From contig CM041298.1 in assembly GCA_023052935.1 (NCBI GenBank), positions 65,807,838 through 65,871,837 on the forward strand: DNA of 64,000 nucleotides, in the 5' to 3' direction. This stretch comes from Piezodorus guildinii (taxonomy: Eukaryota > Arthropoda > Insecta > Hemiptera > Pentatomidae). The notes below the pieces were generated by a model. It saw nothing but the letters and a program-made list of their open reading frames with translations, made no database searches and was not told where the DNA came from. This document shows positions 1-11,750 of this stretch, one piece after another; the first letter of the stretch is position 1; each line of letters starts with the position of its first letter. Position numbers and translations under genes: made by a program.

Positions 1-301
1 GTTTAAAGTAATTTAAATATAAATTGTATTCAGTTTCGTTGGAAACATATTATTTAGATTAGAAACATGACAATATGGGGTCACCTAAAGCATAGTTACT
101 AGCATAACAGCTTTCTATGCCAAAGGTCGCGGGTTCAAACCTGCAGGTGGCCCTAGGATTTTTCAATGGGAGTAAAAAATCCTTAGTTATGCCCTCCTTA
201 GGAGGGGACGTAAAAAGGTGGTTCCGAGCCTGTGTGATGTCAGGTACTCGTTAAAGATCTCATTCTAATAAAACCTGGTAAAGTAAAAATTTAGGAATCC
301 C

Positions 302-739
302 ACTGATCCGCACGCAAGACTGAAACGAAGAGAAACTGCCCAACGCTTTCGCTTACTTCAACACTTACTGGACAGACGCTCTAACCTTCCACTTAACTAC
401 AAAAGGCTCATCTATATTACCATCATAAGGCCTATCTGGACGTACGGAGTTGAGCTTTGGGGTTCTACTAAACCATCAAATTCTTCCCGTATTCAATCCC
501 TACAATCCAAAATCCTTCGAAAAATCCTCAATGCTCCTTACTTTGTCACCAACAAACTCATCCATAAAGACCTTAATGTCCCATATGTTGCTGATTTGGC
601 CCGTACGAGGTATCATTCATTCCATGACAAACTCCACTTCCACATTAACCCACTAGTTTCAATCCTTGCTTCCTCTACCATTCCTGACAATCCTCCGAGG
701 CGTCTGAAAAGAAGATGGCCTCGAGACCTTCTAGTGTAG
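302..739 (+). pseudogene. Jockey reverse transcriptase, C-terminal fragment
   Basis: 145 codons are open to TAG, with no start. The frame reads [59 protein letters not shown], and finally R-R-L-K-R-R-W-P-R-D-L-L. This is the thumb and C-terminus of Jockey-clade reverse transcriptases. The intact frame suggests a recent insertion. Copies of the same protein lie at 10649-11074, 14531-14970 and 46091-47990. Confidence 0.75.
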
Positions 740-869
740 ATCACCTAGTGGAGTGTTGCAAATGGGCATATTCTCTTCATGTATATTATCTATATTATGA
801 GCCAATTTACTTGATGTATTTACTAATACAGTTGTAAATTTCAATAAATTAATAAATAAAAAAAAAAAT
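306..869 (+). mobile_element. 5'-truncated Jockey-type LINE inside SINE1
   Basis: The insertion is flanked by an 11-bp direct repeat GAATCCCACTG (295-305 and 870-880), the target-site duplication. It ends 3' in an A-rich tail (aataaattaataaataaaaaaaaaa). It contains only the C-terminal end of the reverse transcriptase ORF. 5' truncation, A-rich tail and short duplication are the hallmarks of target-primed reverse transcription. Confidence 0.8.
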
Positions 870-1440
870 GAATCCCACTGCAGCATCGTCCGATTAGCCA
901 TAAAAGCATAAAATGATGTTAAATAAATAATAAAATAAAAACAACCATATCAAATTGTTACATATAATAATCAGTAATAAGTTTATGTTCTATCTGTCAC
1001 TTTACATTACCATTTTACAACTTCGAAAATAAGATAATATTTTTTTTTTCTAAAATCTTTAGCTTCCCAATGGTATATTATACTTCCATATTACTATTCT
1101 TGTGTTTGGAAAAATAAATTTACTTAAAAGAATATTTATGCTCTTTTTCTTCTTTAGTTAGCAATCAAAATTCGTTTAACTTATATAGTCACTTTTCATC
1201 AATTCTAATAAGATATGGTTAATTTGTTTTTTAATCTACAAAATTAAAGGAGGAAGAAGATAAAAACATTTGGCAATTAAGCCCTGTAAGACTATTTCGA
1301 TCAGAATGAAACCTACATGATATAAAAGCCCATTAAATTTTACATCGATATAGCGAGGTTAATTAAAATTGCTCGAGTACTTTTTGAAAAAAAAGGTGCA
1401 AAATAACAAAGTACAATTTAAAAGAGTGGAAGACATTGAA

Positions 1441-1998
1441 AAAAAAGTAATTAAACAATAAATAATAAGTTAATTAATCAATATGTGTTAATAGTAAAAT
1501 AAGAAATGAATAGAGTTAACACAAGAACATGAAGGTAAAGTAAAGATAATAAGCATCAGATGTCACACAAAATTAATAATATAGATATTATTATTTTTTC
1601 TTCATGTTTTAGAACCTTTGCCAGCCAGATGTCAATAAGGGAAAATAAATGTATAAAAAGGAGTTTGAGTATCTATTATTAGTCACGAAGGGAAACATTT
1701 ACAAATGGATGAATGACGCTCGAGTCAGAAAACAAAAAACAGTGACAAAGGAAAAACCGCGGCCAGAAGACAGGCGGGAAAGGGAACTGCATTGTGGTTA
1801 CAAACGTATAGCTAAGAGGAAAATTTACATTATAAAAGCCATACTGTGAATCAAAATGAAACGTTTAAAATATGTTGACGTCTGATAATTTTTTTTATTA
1901 AGTTATATTATTGATTAGTATTATTCAACACGTCATCAAAACCATCTCTACGTTTATACCACTTCAAGGTGACAAAAATATCACAACGGGGTAAAAAA
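1441..1998. other. Unassigned A+T-rich stretch
   Basis: It holds no protein I recognise. A 66-codon open frame at 1649-1849 is rich in Lys and Arg and has no family resemblance. Confidence 0.4.
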
Positions 1999-2746
1999 TC
2001 TGGTGCGGGCAACACACGACTTTCACTTACTCAATTTTTAAAATCAATGAAAGAATTTTCAAATACAGTTAGAGATAAAAATACGTGAAATTATTAAGGA
2101 ATTAATCAAATTGAATTTATATAGAAACATGTGTTTTATTAAAAAATCTATTATATTATTATCTTAAATAATCAGTTAGTTTTATCAGCTTTTCATCACT
2201 CTCTATTAACTTTTAAAAGCTTGTGTATGAGATGATATTTTTTCTAAAATCTTTAGCTTTCCAACGGTATATCATACATATATATTACTGCTCTTATGTT
2301 CAAAAACGAAAAATTGCATTAAAAAAATATTTTTTCTGTTTTCTCCTTTAGTTGGGTATCGAATTTATTCAATTTATATATTTACCAGTTATTTATCAGC
2401 GGTAACAAGATAATCTAGTTATTATTATAGAATCTACAAAAATTAAAGGTACTTTAGGGGAAGACAATTTAAAATATCGGCATTTAAGCCCTGTCTGACC
2501 ATTTTTATCCAAATAAAACCTACATGATATTAAAGCCCATTAAAGTTTACATCGATATAGCGAGTTTAATCAAAATCGTCGGAACCGTTTTCGAGAAAAT
2601 CGAAAAAAGGTGCAAAATGCATGGTATAAAGTGCCTCTTCTGGTAAGCTCATTTTGATGAAAAAAGTTTTGTCACGTCTCGGGCGTATAGTTGTCTTAAA
2701 TATGAAATTTCAGTTTCATAGGACTTACCGTTTCCGCCCGGAGTTA

Positions 2747-2783
<37 letters not shown>

Positions 2784-2932
2784 ACAGACACACACACAAA
2801 CACAGACCTTTTTGCGGGACTTGGTTATTTGGACTCAGGGGACCCTAAAACGTGTATTTCCGTTGAAAACTGGAATTCGAAAATTTTCACGATCGCAATA
2901 CTTCCCCTTACTATATATAGAAAGTGAAAGTA
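1999..2932 (+). mobile_element. HLE-A copy A1 (near complete)
   Basis: It starts TCTGGTGCGGGCAACACACG, followed by the ACTTTCACTTAC motif. It then runs through the family blocks (CCAACGGTATATCATAC, CATCGATATAGCGAG, GTGCAAAATGCATGGTATAA, TTTGGACTCAGGGGACCCTA, TTTCACGATCGCAATACTT) and ends CTATATATAGAAAGTGAAAGTA. There is no coding capacity. The inverted inner motif and terminal palindrome fit a non-autonomous Helitron-like element. Confidence 0.6.
2747..2804. repeat. (AC)n microsatellite inside HLE-A
   Basis: An uninterrupted run of AC dinucleotides is followed by a degenerate CACAGACACACACAAACACAGA tail. Other HLE-A copies have only a short CACACAC here (for example about 22932-22941), so this is an expansion of an internal seed. 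Confidence 0.9.
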
Positions 2933-5020
2933 AAAATTTAGAGACTAATTTTTATATGTTCCAACATTGACACCTCTATGAGTATAATATGGTTGTCCAC
3001 TGTAACTATATTTTTTATTAATTTATATAAATTAAGTTGGGAAAAATTTATCGTCTTAATATTTTTTTTTTTAAATTGAGTAATGCTCAGAATTTAACCG
3101 AATTGTTTAATAGTTTTTATTTAAAAGTTGATGAAACAAAAAGTTACAAAACGCCGAGGTGATAATATAGTAAGGACTTAGGTGGTGAAGTGTGTTGAAA
3201 ATCTTATAATACAATTTTTGTAATACTGTTATCTTTTTTAATTTTCATAAAACTTAGAACTGGTGGATAACAATATTTATGAATAGCGTTAATTGTTTAA
3301 TAGACAATAGTAGTTGTTGAGGTTTAAATCACGAGAAAAATTAGCTTCCTAGAAAAGTATATCTTTTGCAAATTAGTTTTTTCATTAATAAATTAGGGGA
3401 ACTCTGATAGGAAAAGTTGATTATTTTTTTTTAAGTTCTTCTTTAGGCGCGACTACGGGGTACTCTGAATACTTTGGATGACGTCAATGCAACGGAAACG
3501 CTAGTACTCTAGTTCGCCACCAGTCGCATCGTTTTCCCTTAATTACGATAACAGTTTTCTCACCTAAATCGCTCTGTAAAAGTTATCTTGTCTGTCTATA
3601 CACGTTTACTTTTACTAACAACAAATAAAGAAAAAGCCCATATAGAATAAAATCATTCTTAATGATAACATAAGAATGCCCCTTCGAACTATTAAAAATG
3701 TTGTCGATTTTCTTGAATACAACATTAAAACTGTGAATAAAACCAATCTTACAAAGAGTGTTTTTTAATTATGAAAAAAAAAAAAGTAATTGAGTGCAAA
3801 TATTATATAATTCTCAAAATAATATAAGCATGATTGAATTAATGTGTTTATTATGTATAACGCTATATCTATATTAATAACGGTTTATTTTACTGATATT
3901 TGGTTATCAATATATACATTTTTAAATTCTAACATGACTTATTTATTTTTCACTTAGTCGTCACCAATATCAAAGAACTTTTATTTCAATAGCACATAAA
4001 AGTTACATGCAATGTTTTTTTATTAAATCTCAATTTTGAATTATTATTTGACAATGATACTTTCTTGATGTATTTTCTTTTAATAGGTCGATAATAAATT
4101 TTAGGCTGCTTCTATTTTAACTCTTCCTATTTTTAACAGGAACCAAAACGGTTGGGATTAACTCTCCTTTAAGGTGTTTCTTAATTTAAACTTAGATCTA
4201 CCAAAATATTTTCATTATTAAATTATTCATCAATTTATTAATTGATCAATGATATAACAATATAATTCAATGTTACTCGCAGTCCAAAGGTGTAGCGACC
4301 CACAAATTTCTAATATCAGGGTTTGTGCAACGCCTTATTCAACAGCCACCATCCTCCTTCCGGCAAGAATTAAGTAACCAGTTGGGATGGTCACATTCCA
4401 AATTGGTCAAATTTATTATATTTGTCTGCGGTTTCACTGGATTTTGCAATTCTCATGATGTTGCGAAATATCTTGGAATTACCTGGAAGTGGGAGTTTCC
4501 AAGTAAGAGAGCTGATTGTTGCACACCGAATACCCATATAATGATATTTAATAAATATAATACATTCATTTTCCTATTTCTGTGGTTAATAAGCCTCATT
4601 TTGACATTAATTCCAACGATGGACAAAAGGCAAAGTAAATTATTTAAACTTCGAACCACGATAAAGATGTTTACACATGAAAGTGAATTTGAGAATGAGA
4701 CAAACGTCAGTGTGATGATTACAGGATAAGAAACGCACAAGACACATTGAAGATACATTAAAGAAGGGATATTTATGAAGAATTGCTTATTTTCTCTGAG
4801 AAAAAGACTTATTTCAGTATCATTCATTGCATAAACTTAAAATCAAAACTGATCGGGTAAAGATTCAAACAAAAATACGCTATAATGAGATCCCATAGAC
4901 TCTGTCCAAATATAGGAATCCCTCAAATTGAAGAAACAAACATGATAAAAATACCAGTAAATATCCGGGAAAAGACTTCTTGTTTTCTTGGTCAATCCTT
5001 TTTAATCATATTTTCACTTT
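2933..5020. other. Unassigned 2.1-kb stretch
   Basis: No recognised gene. It contains a palindromic TGACGTCA-like site near 3479 (GGATGACGTCAATG). Open frames of 124-134 codons overlap on both strands at 4325-4827; the plus-strand frame has a hydrophobic segment (FIFLFLWLISLILTLIP). I cannot link it to any family, and it is probably non-coding or a decayed repeat. Confidence 0.35.
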
Positions 5021-5034
5021 CATTCACTTATATA

Positions 5035-5848
5035 TGGGTTATTTCACATGAAATTTCCGTTTTTATAGTTTCTGAAATACATAAAGGATTTTGTAGGTCT
5101 CTTTTGTTTCTTCCGAATGTATTTAAACTAAACAGTTACTAATCCTCTACCTTTATATTATAAACATTAGCTACCCAATCAATTACCCACTTTTTAGAAT
5201 ACCTCCAAATATGAACATGGAAACACGCGATTTTCGAGTAATATTTTTGTACGAGTTTAAACTCGGCCATTCAGCAGCTGGGGTCGCTAGAAATATTTGC
5301 AAGGCGTTTGGGGAAGGGAGTGTTAATGAATGGACCATTCGCCGTTGGTTTGCTAAGTTTTCAGCTGGGGATACCGACTTGGAAAACTTGCACCCAGGAA
5401 GACCTCCGTCCGTGACAACGATGTCCTCAAACATACAGTAGAAGGAAATCCCTACCAAACAGTTAAAGGAGTCTCAGCACAACTAAATGCAAGTGCATCT
5501 ACCGTTTCCAGACATTTAAAGTGTATTGGGAAATTAAAAAAGCTCGATACAAGGGTACCTCATGATCTTACTAAACGGCAGCAAGACCCCATGTTTCAAA
5601 ACATACCGTGCAAAAATTGAAAGAACTGTTCTACGAAGTTCTTCCGCACCCACCATATTCTCCCGACTTGTCTCCAACAGATTACCACCTGTTCAGGAAT
5701 TTAGACAACTTCGTCAAAGGGAAACTTTTTTAAAATAATGATCGAGTGAAAAGTGCGTTTTCAGATTTTGTTTCACTTCAAAGCTCAGAGTTTTTCAGTT
5801 CGGGGATCCTTTAACATGAAAACGGACATTTCATGTGACAAAATCCAA
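5035..5848 (+). mobile_element. Internally deleted mariner (copy 1)
   Basis: The element is 814 bp, flanked by TA dinucleotides. It has inverted ends (GGGTTATTTCACATGAAATT at the left, ATTTCATGTGACAAAATCC at the right). It keeps the N-terminal helix-turn-helix part and a short C-terminal part of the transposase (an H-P-P-Y-S-P-D-L box is readable near 5650), with the catalytic middle deleted. It is non-autonomous. The same deletion junction occurs in the copy at 46404-47323. Confidence 0.75.
5211..5441 (+). pseudogene. Mariner transposase N-terminal fragment
   Basis: A 76-codon open frame starts [20 protein letters not shown] and continues S-A-A-G-V-A-R-N-I...[26 protein letters not shown]. 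This is the paired helix-turn-helix DNA-binding region of mariner/SETMAR-type transposases. It is frameshifted after S-S-N-I-Q, and the first catalytic Asp region is missing. Confidence 0.75.
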
Positions 5849-7241
5849 TAGTAAGAGAAAGTATTGCGATCGTGAAAATTTTCGAATTCTAGTTTTCAAC
5901 GGAAATACACGTTTTAGGATCCCCTGAGTCCAAATAACCAAGTCCCGCAAAAAGGTCTGTGTGTGGTAACCCCTGGGCGGAAACGAAAAGTCCTGTGAAA
6001 CTAAAATTTCATATTTTAAAACAACTATACGCCCGAGATGTTACAAAAACCTTTTTTATCAAAATCGGCTTACCAGAAGAGCGACTTTATACCATGTTTA
6101 TTGTACCTTTCATGATTTTCTCAAAAACAGTTCCGACGATTTTGATTAAACTCGCTATATCGATGTAAAATTTAATGGGCTTTAATATCAGGTAGGTTTC
6201 ATTCTGATTAAAATGTTCTGACAGAGCTTAAATGCAGATACACCTCTAAAGTACCCTTAATTTTGTTTATTCTATAAAAATAACTATACTATCTTGTTAC
6301 CACTAATGAAAAACAGGTAAATATATAAATTGAATGAATTCGATATCTAACTAAAGGAGAAAACATAAAAAATATTTTTTTAGTGCAATTTTTCGTTTTT
6401 GAACATTAGAACAGTAATATATGTGTATGATATACCGCTGGAAAGCTAACGATTTTAGAAAAAATATTATCTCATACACAAGCTTTTAAAAGTTAATAGA
6501 GAGTGATAAAAACCTGATAAAACTAAGTGTTTTAGAAAGTAATATAATAGATTTTTTAATAAAACACATGTTTCTATATCAATTCAATTTAATTAATGCT
6601 TTAATAGTTTCACTACTTCTTATCTCTAACTGTATTTGAAATTCTTTAATTGATTTTAACAACGAAGGTAAGTGAAAGTCGTGTGTTGCCCGCACCAGAT
6701 TTTTAAATTTAATATCAAACCTTTATCTGCATAGAATACGTTGTTAGGAATTCACAATGTGCTATTTATTTACTAAAATTTATTTTATAATTATATTACA
6801 ATAGTTTTCAATTATATTACGAATTAGAACTCAATTTAGTTTACTACTGTTAACAATTTAATTTATTTTCGGAATGACCCATTTTGGACAAAATTGTGAA
6901 TCATGAAACATACTGAAACACTCCAGGAATATATTTTTTATTTAATATATATTTATTTTTACAAGTGACCACAAGCCTCAGAAGTTAAACAATGGTATTA
7001 CACCAATAAAGTTACTTTTAAGTGATCTGTTACTCTTAAGAGCTAATATAGGAATATACTTGTCTCAAATAAACGTAGCCAGACAAATTGGACTCCCTAG
7101 GTTCATTGTATACTATTCTTAGGGGACGAAATGTCACAGAATAAAAATTATTTTTCATTCATTAATTCAAATATGAAATAGCAGTTAAGTATAACTTTTC
7201 ATTTAGGATACAGAAGACATCGATAGAGCATCGTAACTAAT

Positions 7242-7286
7242 TACCACACACACACAGATATGTGAGTGTGTGTATATAGGTATATG

Positions 7287-7367
<81 letters not shown>
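7242..7367. repeat. Compound (CA)/(TA)/(GA) microsatellite
   Basis: CACACACACA, then GTGTGTGT, then a long (TA)n run, then an (AG)n run of about 12 units. Replication slippage or assembly errors are likely here. The peptide read from the minus strand is an artefact. Confidence 0.95.
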
Positions 7368-7658
7368 TACACTTTATTAAAAAACAAGCGATGCTGCCCA
7401 ACTTGATTGGGTTGCTATTCACACAGCCTACTTTTTTTTTCCTTATTGGACAATTTTTAGAAATAATATAATATAAATCTTAACATACAATGAACACAAA
7501 AAAAAAATAGATTAAACAACTTTTTTTTCTTTAACTTCTTTTTTTTCAATATTTTTTAAAAATTATTTAACTCCTTTTATTCCTTTTTTTTTTCTTTTTG
7601 GCTTTTCATTTCTCGCTTATTTCTCATAACAATTTAAATATGTATATATATTTATAAG

Positions 7659-7659
<1 letters not shown>

Positions 7660-7727
<68 letters not shown>
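7660..7727. repeat. (AT)n microsatellite
   Basis: A nearly perfect AT dinucleotide run of about 65 bp, at the edge of an A+T-rich stretch. Confidence 0.95.
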
Positions 7728-7728
<1 letters not shown>

Positions 7729-8057
7729 TATACAGCTAAGTGGAAGTAAAAATCTCACGAAAACGGGACTGTGGCCAAAAAGGTTAAAGTAAGAAAAATA
7801 AAATTGTTATTTTGTTCATACTCCTGCTTAATGATTCCAAATCACAAAAGCAAGGAATAGAGATGATAACTAGATTTTAATCAGTATCTATTAGCAAGAG
7901 AACATTGAGAGAGAATAGGAGATTAGCGTACAACCCAAACCTGTGATTAAATTTAAATGGATCATTGAATGTGGGTTATGATCGATTATGGTAGGCTAAC
8001 AATGGAGTGTTTACTGGCCTCAATGGAAGGCTAATTCGAGGACTGGGTTGGAACAAT

Positions 8058-8068
8058 TAGCGCCACCT
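8058..8068 (-). promoter_or_regulatory. Candidate CTCF-type site
   Basis: TAGCGCCACCT (reverse complement AGGTGGCGCTA) matches the core of the CTCF binding motif shared by insects and vertebrates. It sits in a locally G+C-richer patch. Occupancy and function are unknown, and a chance match is possible. Confidence 0.3.
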
Positions 8069-9017
8069 ACGGTAGATGGGTGTGCGCATGAAGGAAGCTT
8101 AACTGCAACACGACCAGGTCTCTTGCAGAGGAGATATCTCCTACACTCGTATTATGGAAAGGTATGTAAGGTTCATAGAATAATTAACGTATTTTGTCAT
8201 AGATATTTTTTTTTAAAGCATAAAGAGAAACTGAAAGAAGGTAGAATAGAATAGAAAATATTTTTTATTCTGGGATAGAGTTCCTTAAGAACAACTGATA
8301 TATACAATTATATAGAAGAGGAAAAAAAAAAGTAAACGATAAAATAAAATAATAAATAACTTCGGATGTATAAATACGTAGAACAAAACTAATACTAAAA
8401 AATCTGGTGCGGTCAACACACGACTTTCACTTACCTCCGTTTTAAAAATCGATAAAAGAATTTTCAAATACAGTTAGAAATAAAAATAAGCGAAACCATT
8501 AAAGAATTAATTAAATTGAATTAATAAAGAAACCTGTGTTTTATTAAATAGTAACTCTATTATATTGTTATATAAAATAATCACTTAGTTTTATCGGCTT
8601 TTTATAAATCTTTATTAACTTTTACAAGCTTGTGTAAAAGATTATACTTTTTCTAAAATCTTTCTCTTTCCAACGATATATTATACGTCTATATTACTCT
8701 TCTTATGTTCAAAAACAAAAAATTGCATTAAAAAATATTTTTTCAGTTTTTTCCTTTAGTTGTTTATCAAATACGCTAAACTTGCATATTTAGCTGTTAA
8801 GTATTAATGGTTACAAGATAATATAGTTATTTTTATAGAATCTACAAAATTAAAGGTACTTTAGGAAAAGAAAATTTAAAATATCGGCATATAATACCTG
8901 TCAGACCATTTTAATCAGAATGAAACCTACATGACGTCTGGTGAGGAAGATGGTTGGGGGTGCGGTCATAAATTAAAAACACACAATTAAAAATAAGCGT
9001 TATTTTAATTATGTGCC

Positions 9018-9052
9018 GACGTTTCGGCCTACAATGTGGGCCTTCATCAGGG
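9018..9052 (-). ncRNA. Hammerhead-like hairpin (Penelope/retrozyme type)
   Basis: On the minus strand: CCTGATGAAGGCC, a short loop, then GGCCGAAACGTCGGCAC. CTGATGA and GAAAC flank a GGCC/GGCC stem, as in the hammerhead core, but there is one extra base between CTGATGA and the stem, and the partner strand of stem I is not obvious. Activity is unproven. It is the best-preserved of about ten similar motifs in the window. Confidence 0.4.
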
Positions 9053-9129
9053 CTAAAAGAAACAAGATAACAACCAATGTAATTATAGACTTAATAATGC
9101 GTTAGGTATATAATAATAATATGACAGTA

Positions 9130-9300
9130 ATAAATTATGGGAACATAAATAATATTAAATGTAAAATGATAATAAGATGACAATTATAAAGTATGGAAAT
9201 AAGGTGACAGTTATAAAGTATGGAAATAAACAAAATTAAGATGATAGTTATAAAGTATGGAAGTAGACATAATTGAGATGATAATATTGTAATGAGAATA
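9130..9300. repeat. Short degenerate tandem repeat
   Basis: TATAAAGTATGGAA recurs at about 9186, 9214 and 9248, with a fourth diverged copy (taaattatgggaa) at about 9130. The units of roughly 28-60 bp also share GATGACAGT-like starts. It belongs to the DNA that replaced the middle of HLE-A copy A3. Confidence 0.65.
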
Positions 9301-9602
9301 TATACATAGAGACTAAGTAAATGAAAAAAAAAAAAAAAATGATAAAGGAAAAATATGTGAACAATTAAAATTTTAAATATTAACAATTTTGAGTTGATAT
9401 ATGACGGTAATATATTAAAAACATAGTTAAGAGTATAGGTAATATATAAAAAAATATAGTCTTTACAAAAGAGAAACAGTATGAATTTAAATTTGGACTC
9501 AGGGGACCCTAAAATGTCTATTTCTGTAGAAAACTGGAATTCGAAAATTTTCACGGTCGTAATACTTTCCCTTACTATATATTTTATATGTAGGTAAGTG
9601 AT

Positions 9603-10060
9603 CGGTTAACTAAGTTAAATATAAAAATTTCTTTTATTGAAAGTCTGATATTTGATTTGAAATATCAGAACTGTTGAGCGTATGTTTGGGTAGGCAGAAT
9701 GCCTTGGGACAGTTAGGACTTGAATGGTGATAGGGAAGAAGCCTGGCGGATATGAGCAGGTAGTTTCCTCACACCTCCTTCTAGAGAGTAACGGAGGTGG
9801 ACAATAAGGAATGATTAACAGTTTTACCTCAATGGGTAGGCATGTGAATAATTAAAGGTCAGGATGGCACGACCTTGTTTCAAGGGAGTGGACTAAGGAT
9901 TCAAATTGCAGGACATTGAGGATACAGAGGGGGAACTGGGATTTGCAAGGGTTTGATCCTAGGAAATAATGTCTGCAATGGGGGAAGGGAGACACCCACT
10001 GTAGCATCATCCAATTAGCCAAAGCAGCCTAAAATGACGTTAAATTAATAAACAAACAAT
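9603..10060 (+). mobile_element. SINE with SINE1 tail but a different body
   Basis: The 3' end (CACTGTAGCATCATCCAATTAGCC...AATGACGTTAAATTAATAAAC, about 9990-10050) is the SINE1 tail. The preceding 300 bp (GGAGGTGGACAATAAGGAATG, GGTCAGGATGGCACGACC and others) do not match the SINE1 body. It may be a second SINE family sharing one LINE-recognised tail, or a chimeric insertion. Confidence 0.45.
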
Positions 10061-10590
10061 ATATGTTCAGCAATAAATTAATAAAGATAAATAATAAAAG
10101 AGCTTAAGAAAGAGGAATCATCAACACTATCAATTTATATTCAAGAAAGAAAAAATTAAACTCAAAATAATCTTTCTCTCTCTTCGAAAATAAACTGAGT
10201 TATAAGCAAAGGGAATATTTCAATTTTTTTTTTCATTATTAAAATTAATCGATAACAAAGGTTCATTAATAAAAATAATAAACAACAAGAAAGCTCTAAA
10301 TTGCTCATTATGCGTTCCTTTACGTAATAAAATGGGAAAACTTTTCGTTATTATCCGCTTTACTTTTACCTTTTGGTATATCGAGAAAATCTCATATAAA
10401 AGTATCATAAAAAATATTGTGTTTTCCGCTAAAATTGTACTAAACCAAGTTAAATAACATTAAAAAAGTTTAATACTTTCTCGGTACATTTTTCGGCTCA
10501 AATAAAATAAAGGAGATATTGCAGGAAACAAATTCATGGGTTCTCCATTTTCAGTAATAAAGTTCAAACATCATGAAATTACAGAGCTAA
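10061..10590. other. Unassigned stretch
   Basis: A+T-rich. Nothing recognised. Confidence 0.4.
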
Positions 10591-11075
10591 ATATCAACAT
10601 TATTTTTATTTATTTAAAGAAATTTACAACTGTATTTATACAATACATCAGGTAAATGGGATTGATATGAGACTAAGACACATGATTGTCCTGTGAAGAA
10701 ATTACCCATTGGTAGAACTCTAATGTCCAATTTACGTAAGAGGTCTCTTGGCCATCTTCTTTTAAGTCGCCTCGGTGGATTGTCAGGAATAGATGTGGAG
10801 GAAAGGTCACGGACAAGCGGGTTTGAGTGGGCAGGAAGTTTGGAATGGAAGGATGTATATCTGGATCGGGCTAAGTCTTCAACTAACGGGATATTTAGGT
10901 CTTTATGAATAATTTTATTGGTAACAAAGTATGGAGCATTAAGGATTTTTCGAAGGATTTTGGATTGCAGGGATTGGATGGGAGAGGAATTTGATGGTTT
11001 AGTGGACCCCCATAACTCAATGCCGTAGGTCCATATAGGCCTTATAATGGTTATATAAATGAGTCTTACGTAGTA
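10591..11075 (-). mobile_element. 5'-truncated Jockey-type LINE, minus strand
   Basis: The minus-strand protein reads [20 protein letters not shown] through R-R-L-K-R-R-W-P-R-D-L-L and is open from about 11074 to a stop at 10649. The 3' end is A-rich (TTTATTTATTTAAAGAAATT on the plus strand near 10605). It is the same family as 306-869. Confidence 0.75.
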
Positions 11076-11671
11076 AATATCAACATTTAACTTGAAATTA
11101 ATTACTTAGGATTTTCTATGTTTAATCGGTAACAAAGGTTCATTAATACAAATAATAAACATTTCTATAAAATTTCACGATGTTTTAAGTTTTCCTGAAA
11201 GTGGAGAATCCATAAATTTCATTCTTGAAACATTACTCACTATATTTGACCTATTCATGAGTAATATTAATTATGAGTTTTAAAATTCATCTCAGATTAG
11301 AAGAGGAACTTAAAAGGAAAAAAAAACACTCCTTCAACAAAATTATATGTTTCGAAATTTTTTTTAAATAGTTAGTATGATTAATTCATCATATATTTAA
11401 AATGTATTCAGATCAATATTCCTTTTTTAGCTCAAGGATAACACTATGAAAGTACAACACAACAAAAGAATGGGCAAGAAATTCAGAAGCTGGAGGAACG
11501 TTCTGAACTAACAAAATAGTGAGGTGATAGGATCATACGCTGTACAACAATTAAATGTATCCACATGTATGAGAAGTAGTCAACAAATACTACCTATTTA
11601 TTGGTACAACGTCAAAAACTGATTGTTATATCATTAATCTTTCCGAAATTAGCAGTGCACATACATTTTAT
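11076..11671. other. Unassigned stretch
   Basis: A+T-rich. No gene or repeat family recognised. Confidence 0.4.
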
Positions 11672-11750
11672 TACTTTCACTTAACTATATATGAAATATA
11701 TTGCGATTGTGAAGATTTCGAATTCCAGCTTTCGACGGAAATACACGTTT

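Larger units (their letters stand above)
77..940 (+). mobile_element. SINE1 copy a, split by a LINE
   Basis: This is a tRNA-derived SINE. Its head carries a B-box-like GGGTTCAAACC at about 131-141, then the family body (CCTAGGATTTTT, GATGTCAGGTACTCGTTAAAGATC), then the tail CATCGTCCGATTAGCC near 883-898 and TTAAATAAATAA. Body and tail are separated by the Jockey insertion 306-869. Other copies at 19428, 22129, 53268, 59218 and 59903 have no such gap. Confidence 0.75.
1..1440 (+). mobile_element. HLE-A copy A0 (Helitron-like repeat), broken by insertions
   Basis: Two pieces of the HLE-A repeat are separated by a SINE1 insertion: bases about 16-75 (TTCAGTTTCGTTGGAAACAT block) and about 941-1420 (CAATGGTATATTATAC, AAACCTACATGATAT and TTTTACATCGATATAGCG blocks). 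The same block order occurs uninterrupted at 23071-23735. Both termini are missing. It is the outermost layer of a three-level nest. Confidence 0.6.
5021..6699 (-). mobile_element. HLE-A copy A2 split by a mariner
   Basis: The copy is in reverse orientation. Its 3' end (cattcacttatata) lies at 5021-5034, is interrupted by the mariner 5035-5848, and resumes at gtaagagaaagtattgcgat. It then runs through all family blocks to GGTAAGTGAAAGTCGTGTGT and the terminal CGCACCAGA at 6699. Removing the mariner and one TA restores the usual CTATATATAGTAAG-like end. Confidence 0.65.
6700..8402. other. Intergenic stretch with LINE tails and microsatellites
   Basis: A LINE 3' end is recognisable at about 7080-7160 (TATTCTTAGGGGACG...CAGAATAAAAATT), and the reverse complement of the same tail is at about 8262-8283 (TTCTGGGATAGAGTTCCTTAAGAA). 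The same tail terminates the LINE copies at about 18107 and 58413. The 7870-8200 part is less A+T-rich and contains a CTCF-like site. No gene was recognised. Confidence 0.45.
8403..9602 (+). mobile_element. HLE-A copy A3, middle replaced by other DNA
   Basis: The 5' half (TCTGGTGCGGTCAACACACGA to AATGAAACCTACATGA) spans 8403-8935. The 3' part (TTTGGACTCAGGGGACCCTA to TTCCCTTACTATATAT) spans about 9488-9602. Between them lie 8936-9487, unrelated DNA with a hairpin motif and a short tandem repeat. About 350 bp of the normal middle are missing, so this was not a clean insertion. Confidence 0.6.

Noticed and set aside
4325..4827. Overlapping 134- and 124-codon frames on opposite strands, one with a hydrophobic run
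   Set aside because: No family resemblance and no splice or promoter context. Frames of this length occur by chance in several kilobases.
7237..7422. Open frame made of Ile/Tyr and Ser/Leu repeats
   Set aside because: It is a translation of a TA/GA microsatellite.
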